Shown piece by piece: positions 41,648-51,168 of a DNA stretch of 64,000 nucleotides; the first letter of the stretch is position 1, and every line of letters starts with the position of its first letter. Under the pieces are notes generated by a model that saw only the letters and a list, made by a program, of their open reading frames with translations, did no database searches and was not told the DNA's origin. Both the position numbers and the translations under genes were made by a program. Location of the stretch: assembly GCA_016185945.1 (NCBI GenBank), contig JACPMR010000010.1, positions 248,001 to 312,000 on the forward strand, given 5' to 3'. The DNA comes from Candidatus Woesearchaeota archaeon (GTDB taxonomy: Archaea; Nanobdellota; Nanobdellia; Woesearchaeales; GW2011-AR4).

Positions 41648-42793
41648 TTGGCGGCAAAAGAGGTTTTTGTTAGGAGGAGTTTTTATTCAGATTTGTTAGA
41701 AAGAAATACGGATTCTTTCAAAAAAGGAATTTCGAAAAACATTGCTCTGTTCGGCTCAAGAAAGTCAGGCAAAACTTCAATAGTCAAGGAGCACATCAAA
41801 AACGTCAAAGATGTTGTGCCTATTTACATCGACTTATGCAAAATAAGCTTGAATCCCGAGAATTTTTCGATTGAGTTTATCGGCAATGTTGTTTTTCATT
41901 TTCTAAAAAAACCATTAAGCCAATATAAAAAGTTTCTATCTTTGGGACATTTGTTAACGATTGAAAACGAGCTGAAAAGCAAGAGTGCATTTTCTTTGAT
42001 AAAGACTGTTGAGAATGAGTTGTTAAAAATCAAGCCGGACCAAAGGCTGCTGGTGGAGAGTGCTTCCAAGTTCAGCGAAACATTGGCAAAAGACTCCAAC
42101 AAAAAATTCCTCATAGTTCTTGACAATTTTGAAAATCTGCTGGACTTGAATAATTTTTCGCAAATCAAAGATGTTCTCTCAATATTTAATTTTGAAGCTG
42201 AAAATGCAAGCTTCATTGCAACAAGCTCTGCAATCAAGGAGTCATTGACTTTATTGAAAAAATTTGAGTGCTATGAAATAAGAAATCTTGAGAAAAATGA
42301 AGCATTTGAGCTTATTGAAAACATAATAGGCAAGAACGGCAAAGCAAGCGAGGAAATTTTTGCATTGAGCAAAGGGCATCCGTTTGTGGCTATTCTAATT
42401 TCAAAAAAATACAACGAAACAAAAGATGCGAAAAAGGCATTTCTAATTGAGTTGTTACAAAAAAACAATTCAATCTACAATTACTGCAATGATTCCTTTA
42501 ATTACTATTACAACAGGGCCAGAGGGCAGACACTGCTCAAGACAATCCTGAAAGTGATTGCAAATGAAGAATTAAGGCTAAGCGAGATTGCAAAGCGCAT
42601 CTACAGGAGCGCTCCTGTAACAAAAAGCATTCTTGAAAGATTGATGGAAGTTGATGTAATTTACAAGAAAGACAATAAGTTTTACTTTTCAGATGAGATA
42701 TTGAAACTTTGGCTGAAATTAACTTCTGAAGGTTACGATTTTGACGATGTTCCTGATGACAAAATGATTGACGAGGTAGAGAAAGGGCTATGA
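41648..42793 (+). CDS. STAND-like AAA ATPase with C-terminal winged helix
   Basis: 381 aa from TTG 41648. Walker A FGSRKSGKTSIVKEHIK (about residues 31-47), Walker B KFLIVLDNFENLL (about 155-167), then a sensor region (FIATSSAIKESL). The C-terminus holds a winged helix-turn-helix (LRLSEIAKRIYRSAPVTKSI followed by LERLMEVDVIYKKD) and FYFSDEILKLWLK, as in the archaeal ATPase / DUF234 family. No nuclease is visible. It overlaps the large membrane-protein gene by 4 nt (ATGA) and may energise or regulate that machine. Confidence 0.8.
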   Translation: MAAKEVFVRRSFYSDLLERNTDSFKKGISKNIALFGSRKSGKTSIVKEHIKNVKDVVPIYIDLCKISLNPENFSIEFIGNVVFHFLKKPLSQYKKFLSLGHLLTIENELKSKSAFSLIKTVENELLKIKPDQRLLVESASKFSETLAKDSNKKFLIVLDNFENLLDLNNFSQIKDVLSIFNFEAENASFIATSSAIKESLTLLKKFECYEIRNLEKNEAFELIENIIGKNGKASEEIFALSKGHPFVAILISKKYNETKDAKKAFLIELLQKNNSIYNYCNDSFNYYYNRARGQTLLKTILKVIANEELRLSEIAKRIYRSAPVTKSILERLMEVDVIYKKDNKFYFSDEILKLWLKLTSEGYDFDDVPDDKMIDEVEKGL

Positions 42794-45700
42794 GCAAGAA
42801 TAAAACTGCATTAAGCATTGCATTGTTTTTGGTAGCAGCAGCTTTATTGCCAATAGCCTATGCCCAAACTTTAGCAGGCGGCTCAATATTTTATGTGTTA
42901 GTCAATGCGCTGATTGTTGGAGTAATATTGTTTATGCTGCAGGCGTTCCTGCTGCCGCAGAAAGATCCAAAAGAACAGACTGCTGTATGGGTTGCAATTA
43001 TAGTTGGCTCGCTGCTGATTGCATGGTTCTACGGAAGTCAAGGATATATTTGGAAGGTTGGCCCATTGGCAAGGTACCTTAGAATAACATTCTTCGTCAA
43101 CACATTCCTTATAGGGGTTATAGCTTACTTCATACTCGGATTTTTGGATGTGCAATCAAAGCTGAAATCTACCCAGGGACAAGGCGGCTTTGCCTTGATT
43201 ATATTCCTTGTAGCAGCAATATGGGCTGCATGGATACAAGGCACTTACGGAGACAAGTTTATATGGGAGGCATATCAAGGAGTTGTACAATTCCTGATTG
43301 GCCCTAATGGAATACTCACCTTAAGGCCACCCCATTACAGATTAGCTGTGCTTACATCAAGTTTCTTCCTGTTGAGTTACTTTTTCAATACATATTTGAT
43401 AACAGGCACAGGTGCAGACAAAAAGATAAACTATGCATTAGCTGCTGTAATGGCAATCAACATGGCTTCTTCTGGCATAAGCCCGGGTGTTGTTGTACAG
43501 CTTGGCGAGTTTATTTTCATTTTAACCTTGGCTCGAGCGCTAGAAGGAACGGCTGGGAAAGGTTATATGCAATGGATAATTGCAGTGCTATTGGTTGGCT
43601 GGGCTTCTGCAGCTATTTTCTCAGACACCAAGCCAGAGTATATGGGCTGGGCTGGAAGATTGATAGGAATTCCTTTCATGACTGCATTCGGCTTGAGCGG
43701 TGGGGCAAAAGACGAAGCATGGTACTTAACTCTAATCAAGTTCCCATTAAAGGCATGGTGGTTGTTGCTGTTGCTTGGATTGGGAGGGTTTGCGATAGCG
43801 AGGGGTGAGAAAAGAGCTAGCAGAGTCTGGCACGCATTCAAGAAATACGGGATTAATCCATTTTTACGCGGATTGAGAAAATATCCAATGGGGCCAATAA
43901 AATGGCTTTTGCAAAAATGGACTGCAAAAGATTTGTACCTAACAGGAGAGCTTCCACCTGTATTCCAAGACATTAGGGCAGAGTTAATGATGCTGATGAA
44001 TTATCAAACAAGATCACATACATACATTGGCAAACAAACTCGTGTAGTAGAGTTCTTGAATCAGGCAAAAGGAATCGAAGTTCACTTTGAGCAAGCTGCC
44101 AAAACTTATGATAAGATGAGGGCGTCATTAGATAATAAATATAGATTTGGAGGGGTAGATCAGGCTGCTGGTTCGTATGGGTGGTCCAACAATAGGGATT
44201 TGATAGCTCTCTTATTCAATGAGCTTAAGCAGGTACTTGAAAATGAAGGTGAATTGAAGAAAGAAGTTGTGCATGAGACAGCAAGCGCAAAATACAGGGG
44301 CCCATTAAAGGAGATACTTGACAACAGATTAGACTTAATGCAAAAAGCATATAGCCAGTTTAAAACTAATGTCAAAAGAATGGGCTTAATACACAGATTA
44401 AGAAGTCTGAAAATAAAACTGCTTGATTTATTGGCTCTTTATGGAGCGTATAAACATTACTACAGATTCGCCAATGAAGATGCTTTATTTGAAAAGTGGA
44501 AATGGAAACTTGAAAATAGCGAAGTGGTTCCCACCAAGCGCGATGAAAAATGGGAGGAGGAGAGAGAAAAAGTGGTTAAGCCTATTAAAGATAGATCTTT
44601 CAATCAAATAGTCGAGAAAATAAAGAATGAGAAGAGGGATGAGTTATACGAAGCAATAAAAGCAGAATTCCGCACTGAAATAGAGAAAAAGGTAAGTGAG
44701 TACAGGCAGAAGTATCCGAAAGCAAAGCCAAAAGTTGAAATAACCGGAGAGGCAGTAAAAAGAGCAGTAGATAGATTGTTGCAAGCAAGAGAAAAAGGAA
44801 TCCAAGAGGTAGTTGAGCGTGAACTTAGAAAGCGCACAAGTGATATAAGACAAGGCAAAGTAAATGCAGACGAATTAAGATACCAGTTATACGAAAAGTA
44901 TAAGGCAGAATTCCGCACTGAACTAGAAACAAAAGTTCGCAAACAATATGAAGATTATAAGAAAAAGGTGGAATCTGCTGAAGCTCTTGACGAAATGTTT
45001 ATTCAAAATGCAATAAACAAAACACTTCAATCAAAAGAAAATCAAATTAGAACAAAGGTTGAAGCAGAATTAAAAAATATGGAAGAAGAAATTAATCAAA
45101 AAGCTTTAATCGAATTTGAAAGTGATGACATACAGAAAAAAATAATTAAGGAAGTGCCAGATAAATATAAATTGAATTTTGTTGCAACCACAAATGAAGG
45201 TAAGTTGAGACATGAAGTTGATATTAAAGGCTTTGTTTTAAAAGATATGCATGAAATAGAAGTGGATGGAAAAGGCGAAGCTGAAATGCCTTTAGTAAGA
45301 AGAGTCAAGATTCAAGACATTGAAGATTTCCAAGGCGACACTGCTGAGAGTTCAACATTCGATGCAATAATACCTAAGATTTTATCAGAGTGGGACTTCC
45401 TCATTCAGGACTTAAGGTGGGGAAATTTCCATCCTTTTAGCAGATCATCAATAGACTATACTAAGATAATTAATGAGCAGAAAATACTGAACTTTACGTA
45501 TGTTGGCAGAACACGCCCAAGCAAAGATCAGAATATTGGGGCATTTGATTTGGAAGCACTTAAGGTTTCAGGCAAATGGGTTTACTGGGGTAAGAGGAAT
45601 TATTGGGATTTAATGCCTGAACTTAAGAATTCCTATCCTACTCTTTCAACAGTCGGACTCTCAAGATTCATTACAGAAATTGTTAGATTGAGAGTTTCAA

Positions 45701-45798
45701 ATGTAGAGATAGCCGACAAGTACTTAAGTTACTGGGTATGGGATACTGGTGTTGAAGACCGTGTATTTACAACATTATTGGGCAAGGAGGAAAAATGA
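42790..45798 (+). CDS. Large polytopic membrane protein with coiled-coil cytoplasmic domain, 1002 aa
   Basis: N-terminal signal-like segment (ALFLVAAALLPIAYAQ), then about 9-10 transmembrane helices in residues 30-350 (examples: VAIIVGSLLIAWFYGSQGY, ITFFVNTFLIGVIAYFILGF, WWLLLLLGLGGFAIARG). Residues about 360-860 are highly charged and helical, with two similar segments (RDELYEAIKAEFRTEIEKKV and LYEKYKAEFRTELETKV) that look like an internal duplication in the coiled coil. The C-terminal ~140 residues are compact. No family recognised. It could be the membrane scaffold of a multiprotein complex. Confidence 0.7.
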   Translation: MSKNKTALSIALFLVAAALLPIAYAQTLAGGSIFYVLVNALIVGVILFMLQAFLLPQKDPKEQTAVWVAIIVGSLLIAWFYGSQGYIWKVGPLARYLRITFFVNTFLIGVIAYFILGFLDVQSKLKSTQGQGGFALIIFLVAAIWAAWIQGTYGDKFIWEAYQGVVQFLIGPNGILTLRPPHYRLAVLTSSFFLLSYFFNTYLITGTGADKKINYALAAVMAINMASSGISPGVVVQLGEFIFILTLARALEGTAGKGYMQWIIAVLLVGWASAAIFSDTKPEYMGWAGRLIGIPFMTAFGLSGGAKDEAWYLTLIKFPLKAWWLLLLLGLGGFAIARGEKRASRVWHAFKKYGINPFLRGLRKYPMGPIKWLLQKWTAKDLYLTGELPPVFQDIRAELMMLMNYQTRSHTYIGKQTRVVEFLNQAKGIEVHFEQAAKTYDKMRASLDNKYRFGGVDQAAGSYGWSNNRDLIALLFNELKQVLENEGELKKEVVHETASAKYRGPLKEILDNRLDLMQKAYSQFKTNVKRMGLIHRLRSLKIKLLDLLALYGAYKHYYRFANEDALFEKWKWKLENSEVVPTKRDEKWEEEREKVVKPIKDRSFNQIVEKIKNEKRDELYEAIKAEFRTEIEKKVSEYRQKYPKAKPKVEITGEAVKRAVDRLLQAREKGIQEVVERELRKRTSDIRQGKVNADELRYQLYEKYKAEFRTELETKVRKQYEDYKKKVESAEALDEMFIQNAINKTLQSKENQIRTKVEAELKNMEEEINQKALIEFESDDIQKKIIKEVPDKYKLNFVATTNEGKLRHEVDIKGFVLKDMHEIEVDGKGEAEMPLVRRVKIQDIEDFQGDTAESSTFDAIIPKILSEWDFLIQDLRWGNFHPFSRSSIDYTKIINEQKILNFTYVGRTRPSKDQNIGAFDLEALKVSGKWVYWGKRNYWDLMPELKNSYPTLSTVGLSRFITEIVRLRVSNVEIADKYLSYWVWDTGVEDRVFTTLLGKEEK

Positions 45799-47483
45799 AT
45801 GGGGATAGTGATATAATAAAAAATTTAGAATATGTTGCTAATGCGTTTGAAGAAATATTTGGAAAAAGATTGTTGTTCATAGCGCAAGTTGATGCAAGAA
45901 GAAAGGCTGTATCAGATATCATAAATAACGACGCCATTTTTATGGAAAAAGATCCCAATTTTGTTTTGATTAGAATGATTGAGGAAACAAACAGACAAAG
46001 CCAGAATTTCTTGACATTTTTGAGAAATCTTCGGGCTAAACGTGCTCAAATACAACAGCTTGAGAGCGAGTTATCAACGTTTGTTTTAGAGCAATTACAA
46101 AGAACTGAGGAAGGATTTGGAGGTGAGGATTCTTTTGATATATTTTGGAGACTTTATGGAGTAATTGCCAAAAATCCAGATAAAAACTATATTGAAGGAT
46201 TTTTAATAACACCTCCTCATCCCTTTGAGTTTCAAAAGGCATTAAGCAAATTAAAGGGAGGAAAATTTGCCAGAGAATTAAGAAAATTAATTGAGGGACT
46301 AACAAATCAGGAATCACTATACTTAACAAGATACCTCGCAGAAGTCAGCAATTGGCATAACAGAGAGATTAACACAGAAGAGGTACCATTTTTCGTTTCC
46401 AAAACAAATTCATTTCTGTATGGAGGGGGAATGTATCTAGGCATTTATTCATACTTCAAAGATAAAGCACTGCTTAGCTACATATTAAAAAGTCATGCAA
46501 TTTTGCATTTGATGAGATACCAACAAGAACTAGCTCTGTTGGAAAAATTAAAAGAAGATGTTATCTCATACCATACTGATGCGGACTGGGCAAAAAGCAC
46601 TTCTCGCTTTATGCAGTTCTATAATAGAATAAATAAGATAGCTGATACATTTGCTAGTCGCTTCGGTAATCCAGCTACTGCAGCAAAGTTTCTGGAAAAT
46701 AAGGAAAGATTTGGTGAATGGCCTGAAAAATGGCTCGAATTTATAGAAAGTGAATTGTCTGAAATCAGTGCTCCTAATTACAGAAGAACACAAATAATAC
46801 AACCATTTGTGTTGGAACTTGAGAGAATCTTTGGTTTGAGGCTTTCTGAGTTGCGTGCCACCAAAAAGCCTAGACTTGAAGAACTTAAAACTAAACTCGA
46901 GGAACTAATCAGGGCAAGAACTGAAAGCGAAAATGTTTCTGCACGTAGCATAACCCAGGCTAGTGAAAACTTCAAAAAGGAATTTGGCAAAAGAAGTAGA
47001 AACTTAAGACGAAAGTTTGAAATATTAAGCAATAACTGCATTGATAAAATGATGGATTTCGTTAATGCGAAATACAATCTAATTGAGAGGAGGATAAGGC
47101 TTGAGATATATAGACGATTAAGAAATGCGCATGCTGCTGTGAAAAGTGAAAAAAAATTTGTTCAGCACAGCTTAAATACGATAGGTCAAGATTTCGAAGG
47201 AAATTTACTTAATCCTAATAGGTTTATTGCTTTACTCTACGACTTTCATAAATTAGCAATCATAACCTCAATAGCAAGTGAAAGTTTAAGGTCTATTGGG
47301 GTTGTGTTGTCAAGAAGAGATGTATTAAGGAGGATAGGAACTTTGAATAATTATTTACTTGCAGCTGAAAAAGCATACACGCAAATGGATAATTTTATAC
47401 TAACTGAACTTGGATTTTTAGTTGAAAACCAAGAGCCAAATGTGAGGAGGGAGGAATATGGCAGAGCCACAACAAGAAGCTGA
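45795..47483 (+). CDS. Unknown helical protein of the four-gene operon, 562 aa
   Basis: No signal peptide; mostly helical and charged, with long amphipathic stretches (AKRAQIQQLESELSTFVLEQ and LEELKTKLEELIRARTESEN). One weakly hydrophobic segment (FLYGGGMYLGIYSYF) lies near residue 215. No enzyme motif or family recognised. Start overlaps the preceding gene by ATGA and the end overlaps the next gene by 26 nt, so its synthesis is tightly coupled to both neighbours; probably a cytoplasmic partner of the membrane protein. Confidence 0.65.
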   Translation: MNGDSDIIKNLEYVANAFEEIFGKRLLFIAQVDARRKAVSDIINNDAIFMEKDPNFVLIRMIEETNRQSQNFLTFLRNLRAKRAQIQQLESELSTFVLEQLQRTEEGFGGEDSFDIFWRLYGVIAKNPDKNYIEGFLITPPHPFEFQKALSKLKGGKFARELRKLIEGLTNQESLYLTRYLAEVSNWHNREINTEEVPFFVSKTNSFLYGGGMYLGIYSYFKDKALLSYILKSHAILHLMRYQQELALLEKLKEDVISYHTDADWAKSTSRFMQFYNRINKIADTFASRFGNPATAAKFLENKERFGEWPEKWLEFIESELSEISAPNYRRTQIIQPFVLELERIFGLRLSELRATKKPRLEELKTKLEELIRARTESENVSARSITQASENFKKEFGKRSRNLRRKFEILSNNCIDKMMDFVNAKYNLIERRIRLEIYRRLRNAHAAVKSEKKFVQHSLNTIGQDFEGNLLNPNRFIALLYDFHKLAIITSIASESLRSIGVVLSRRDVLRRIGTLNNYLLAAEKAYTQMDNFILTELGFLVENQEPNVRREEYGRATTRS

Positions 47484-49206
47484 TAAAAAGCCAGGCAAGT
47501 GGTTTGGAAGAGTTACCAATCTGATTACAACGGCTATAAGAAGCGTTGTAGGATTACCTATTAAGAAGGCAACAGGCTTCGAGCCACAATATAGATTATT
47601 TGAAGGTCAGAATTTACTTGATGTAAATCCTGCTTGGGAACTAAGGCAGAGAAATATGTTAGAGATTTTGGGTAGCCGCATCAAGGCAGTCATTAACGTT
47701 GAAGCTCGTTGGGATAAGTTTGAATCTTTTAGAAAGCAAGTTGAAGAGATTTATGCACATTCAATGATTTACATTGATCCAGACATAAGTGAATATGAAT
47801 ATCCATTGTATCAAAATGGAGTCGCTAAAGGTGATCCAGAAAAAGATGAACAAATTAACACAGTGATAAGAGGTAAAAATTATCAATATCCTGTTCCTCC
47901 AAAGACTAAGATAAGATACCCTATTGCTGGCATGAAAAAGGAATGGATAGTTACTATAAATCCTTTTGGTTACAATGTGATAGGCCAGTATATAAACAGA
48001 TATGTTAACTTAATAAGTAAGATTTGCAAAGATGCTGAGGAGTCAGCATTAAAGAATGCTAAGTCTGACGAAGAAAGAAAGAATATCCAAGACAATATTG
48101 GATTTATAGAATCAATCTACAAAGAGCAAGTTACAAATATGCTAAATCAATATTCTCTTGATTCTATAGAATCTGATTATTATACATTTGTTAAAACTGC
48201 TGCTGGATATTCAAAAGGATTAAAAGGATTCTATAATCATCTGCAAGCTGATAGAATTAAAAGGCAGGATGTTTTATACTACAATACGTATAAAGTAATA
48301 CAACCTAAGGTGTATGGGGTTGAAAGAGAGAATGCTGTAGCAAAGGAAATACTGGTAGATGAGAAAGACAAAACAGACTACACTAAAATTTATGGTCCTC
48401 AGGTTAAAGTTATAAGATGGCGGGTTAAAGAAAATGAAATGGGACCGGGTCTTGACGCGTATGGTTATCCTTTAGAGGTAGACGATGACGGAATAGTCAT
48501 AATTGACAAGCATCATGATGCAAAGGGTCCTCAAAGAAGAGTGCCTCCTCAGTTCGTCAAGGACTTGGACCTTCTTGAGGCTGTAAACTATATGAATGCG
48601 CACTTCGATACTTACAGAGACGACTTAAGAGACGGAAGATACCATCCGCATAGTTTAACAATAATGGAATACGTCCAAGCCAACAGCAAATCTATATGGG
48701 ACTTATGGAATTTAAGGAACGAAGAGGGTATAAAATCTCAATCGATATTTAAAGTCCCTAAATTAACAGAAACAGGAGAAAATGGAACTCATGAAATTAC
48801 TATAAGGCCCTCTGACAAAGACCCTGCATTTGACTTAACAATACTCCAAAAAGGGCAAACAACTATTCCCACATGGAGACATGCAGGCAGAAAATATTAC
48901 TACGATGTTCCTGATGGAACAATGAAATGGCACAACCAAGAAAAGCATTTATCTTCAAGAGGGGTTTCGATGTACATCATAGATAAGGTGACTCGTCAAA
49001 TGGAGAGGTTTGACGAAGCCATTCAAGTATTGAAAGAGATAGGGATGACTCATGGCTTTGACTATGGCACAAGACCATGGGACATGTGGGCTAAAGAAAT
49101 GATTCAAGATGTGTATGGATGGAGACAAATAATGGAAAGGGTTAATACAACACTTCAACAAAAATATTCGCTGAAAGATTTCCAAGAAATGTATAGTATT
49201 AAATAA
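47458..49206 (+). CDS. Unknown soluble protein closing the four-gene operon, 582 aa
   Basis: ATG 47458 follows GAGGAGGGAGGA, a strong SD inside the previous gene. A basic, possibly flexible N-terminus (WFGRVTNLITTAIRSVVGLP) precedes a mixed alpha/beta body with many aromatic residues; landmarks are GPGLDAYGYPLEVDDDGIVI, IDKHHDAKGPQRRVPPQFV and HAGRKYYYDVPDGTMKWHN. I recognise no family. The operon ends here; the 250-nt gap to 49457 holds only the palindrome at 49304. Confidence 0.65.
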   Translation: MAEPQQEADKKPGKWFGRVTNLITTAIRSVVGLPIKKATGFEPQYRLFEGQNLLDVNPAWELRQRNMLEILGSRIKAVINVEARWDKFESFRKQVEEIYAHSMIYIDPDISEYEYPLYQNGVAKGDPEKDEQINTVIRGKNYQYPVPPKTKIRYPIAGMKKEWIVTINPFGYNVIGQYINRYVNLISKICKDAEESALKNAKSDEERKNIQDNIGFIESIYKEQVTNMLNQYSLDSIESDYYTFVKTAAGYSKGLKGFYNHLQADRIKRQDVLYYNTYKVIQPKVYGVERENAVAKEILVDEKDKTDYTKIYGPQVKVIRWRVKENEMGPGLDAYGYPLEVDDDGIVIIDKHHDAKGPQRRVPPQFVKDLDLLEAVNYMNAHFDTYRDDLRDGRYHPHSLTIMEYVQANSKSIWDLWNLRNEEGIKSQSIFKVPKLTETGENGTHEITIRPSDKDPAFDLTILQKGQTTIPTWRHAGRKYYYDVPDGTMKWHNQEKHLSSRGVSMYIIDKVTRQMERFDEAIQVLKEIGMTHGFDYGTRPWDMWAKEMIQDVYGWRQIMERVNTTLQQKYSLKDFQEMYSIK

Positions 49207-49303
49207 GCCTTAGAAGTTGGAAATATTGATGCTATAGGTTACTTCATAATTAAAATGCCCCTAACAACCTTTCCCTTCAAGTACTACATAATTTTGCTAG
49301 AAT

Positions 49304-49344
49304 CTATACTCATGGACAAAAATGATTATACAATATATGTCCAT
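49304..49344 (+). promoter_or_regulatory. Palindromic TATA-overlapping element D1
   Basis: CTATACTC, then ATGGACA (49312-49318), a TTATACAA core, and TGTCCAT (49338-49344). The same layout recurs at 59945-59985 with compensating changes in the arms. It probably is an operator flanking a TATA-like sequence, or a small hairpin; the nearest downstream gene starts at 49457. Confidence 0.45.
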
Positions 49345-49456
49345 TCATAATAAGTAAATTGAAAGCGACTAGGATAAAAGAGCAATTCTAATCAAGCCGC
49401 CCAATCAGAAAACCTTAAATAGCATATAATTTAAACATATCAAAAAGAGGCAGCTT

Positions 49457-50167
49457 ATGGAAATCAAGTTATGGAAAAAGCCGAAGAACTGCGCAATCAT
49501 TGAGGGATTTCCAGGATTCGGGCTTGTCGGAACAATTGCATCAGAGTTCTTAATTGAGCATCTGAAGACAGAGCAGATTGGCAAGATTCTATTCAACGAT
49601 ATGCCTGCAATGGTTGCGATACATGACAATAAATTAGTTGAGCCGTTGGGCGTTTTCTACAATGCAAAATACAATCTTGTAATACTGCATGCGATAACAG
49701 CAGCAACCCATTACGAGTGGGAGATGGCTGAAACCGTTGCAAAGCTTGCCTTGCAGCTTGAAGCAAAGGAGATAGTATCGCTGGAGGGAGTTGGCTCAGG
49801 AGAGGACAGCGAAGGCGACAGGATATTTTACTATTCCAATAATGAGAAGAGTACAAAGCTTTTTGAGAAGATTGGGATTGAGGCACTAAAAGAAGGCATA
49901 ATCATAGGGGTTACAGGCGCGGTTCTTCTTAGGGTTGAGAAAACTCCAATAAGCTGCATTTTTGCAGAAACGCACAGCAATCTGCCCGACAGCAAGGCAG
50001 CTGCAAAAATAGTAGAAGCTCTGGACAAGTATATTGGCATGGACTTGGACTATAAGCCATTGCTCGAGCAGGCAGAGAAGTTCGAGCAGAAACTAAAAAC
50101 AATAATGCAGAAAAGCCAGGAGGCGCAGGAAATCAGTGACAAGAAGAAATTGAGTTATTTTGGGTGA
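49457..50167 (+). CDS. PAC2 family protein (proteasome assembly chaperone-like)
   Basis: 236 aa. IIEGFPGFGLVGTIASEFLI is the PAC2 N-terminal signature, followed by a nucleoside-phosphorylase-like fold (VILHAITAATHYEWEMAETV; VSLEGVGSGEDSEGD) and a charged C-terminal helix. Archaeal members (e.g. PbaA-like) are associated with proteasome homologues; exact function here is not proven. A TATA-like CTTAAATAGCATATAATTTA lies upstream. Confidence 0.88.
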   Translation: MEIKLWKKPKNCAIIEGFPGFGLVGTIASEFLIEHLKTEQIGKILFNDMPAMVAIHDNKLVEPLGVFYNAKYNLVILHAITAATHYEWEMAETVAKLALQLEAKEIVSLEGVGSGEDSEGDRIFYYSNNEKSTKLFEKIGIEALKEGIIIGVTGAVLLRVEKTPISCIFAETHSNLPDSKAAAKIVEALDKYIGMDLDYKPLLEQAEKFEQKLKTIMQKSQEAQEISDKKKLSYFG

Positions 50168-50189
50168 AAACATTAAAAATTTTGTAAAA

Positions 50190-50342
50190 AATCAACAATC
50201 AAAGCCTTTTTCTGCAAAGTGATATGGGTGCCCCGCACTTCTGTTTGCATTTTCTTGCCTGAACATTAAATGCCGCTGTCCCGAGCTGGGTTCCCACATT
50301 AAGTTTACAGATTTTGGGAAGCGACGTTGTTTGAAGTTGATT
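50190..50342. repeat. Composite element: family B start and inverted family A start, head to head
   Basis: Left border on + strand: CAATCAAAGCC then CTGCAAAGTGATATGGGTGC then CCCGCA, as in B1 at 12838. Right border on - strand: CGTCGCTTCCCAAAATCTG then GTGGGAACCCAGCTCGGGA, the family A start. AATCAAC at the left and GTTGATT at the right are inverted repeats. The two 5' halves face inward. It fills the gap between convergent genes (PAC2 protein and the zincin). Confidence 0.7.
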
Positions 50343-50367
50343 GCGTATTCTAATTTGAGGTTTCAAT

Positions 50368-51168
50368 TTAATAAACCCTGTCAAACACTGAAATATACCC
50401 CTTAACCAAATCCTCATGCAGATTTATTGCCTTTCTTCCTTTTTTAACCATAAAATCCACAAAAGCAAAGGCAACATCGTGCAAGCCGTTTCTGGCTGGC
50501 TGGAAGTCGAACTCGTCTTTTATGCTTGGGCCGAGATTTGCTATATTGTGCTGTTTTATCGTCTTTGCCCACTCTATCGAGAAGGCGAATGCCTTTGCTT
50601 CTTCGTCGTGCTTGTTTGGCAATGAATCTGTCAAAACATGCCCGATTTCATGCCCTATGACGAGCATTAAAGCATCAAGATGATTTTCCCTGACGAAGAT
50701 TTGCTTGCTTTTGTTTATTGAAAATCCTAAAACACCGTTGCTCCATGCTCCAAACCTTGAATGCAATGACTTGAATTCCTCGAAAGGCAGAACATTTATT
50801 GGAATATTGCTTGGCATTTTTTCTTTCAACATTAATTCAAAAACTTCTTCTGCAATATCTCTTGCTTCATTGTTATCGACGATAAATCTTGATTTTGGGC
50901 GTGACGGGTTTAAGAAAATTTCCGGTGTGAACGAATGGCTTGTTGCATAAATTGTTTGATATTTTTGTTTAGGTTGAGCATATTGTATTGGATTTGTTTT
51001 TCTGATGTATTGCGGCTCAAAAATCATTGAATTTCCACTATTAAAACCATATTTGTCGTCGGTATTTTTGGAAAAATAGTTGATTGCAGAATATGAAGTA
51101 TTGCTATAAGAACTTCCAACAATGTATTCCAAGCTGCTTGAATAGTGCATTTCTGGCTTTAACCTCAC
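50368..51168 (-). CDS. Zincin-like metallopeptidase, 266 aa
   Basis: LMLVIGHEIGHVLTDSLPNK contains HExxH (residues about 173-177), the zinc-binding motif, followed by NKHDEEAKAFAFSIEW, whose Glu is the probable third ligand (gluzincin-like). N-terminal ~90 residues are Ser/Tyr/Asn-rich and look unstructured; no signal peptide is evident. Substrate unknown. Faces the PAC2 gene across the composite element. Confidence 0.7.
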   Translation of the reverse strand: MRLKPEMHYSSSLEYIVGSSYSNTSYSAINYFSKNTDDKYGFNSGNSMIFEPQYIRKTNPIQYAQPKQKYQTIYATSHSFTPEIFLNPSRPKSRFIVDNNEARDIAEEVFELMLKEKMPSNIPINVLPFEEFKSLHSRFGAWSNGVLGFSINKSKQIFVRENHLDALMLVIGHEIGHVLTDSLPNKHDEEAKAFAFSIEWAKTIKQHNIANLGPSIKDEFDFQPARNGLHDVAFAFVDFMVKKGRKAINLHEDLVKGYISVFDRVY

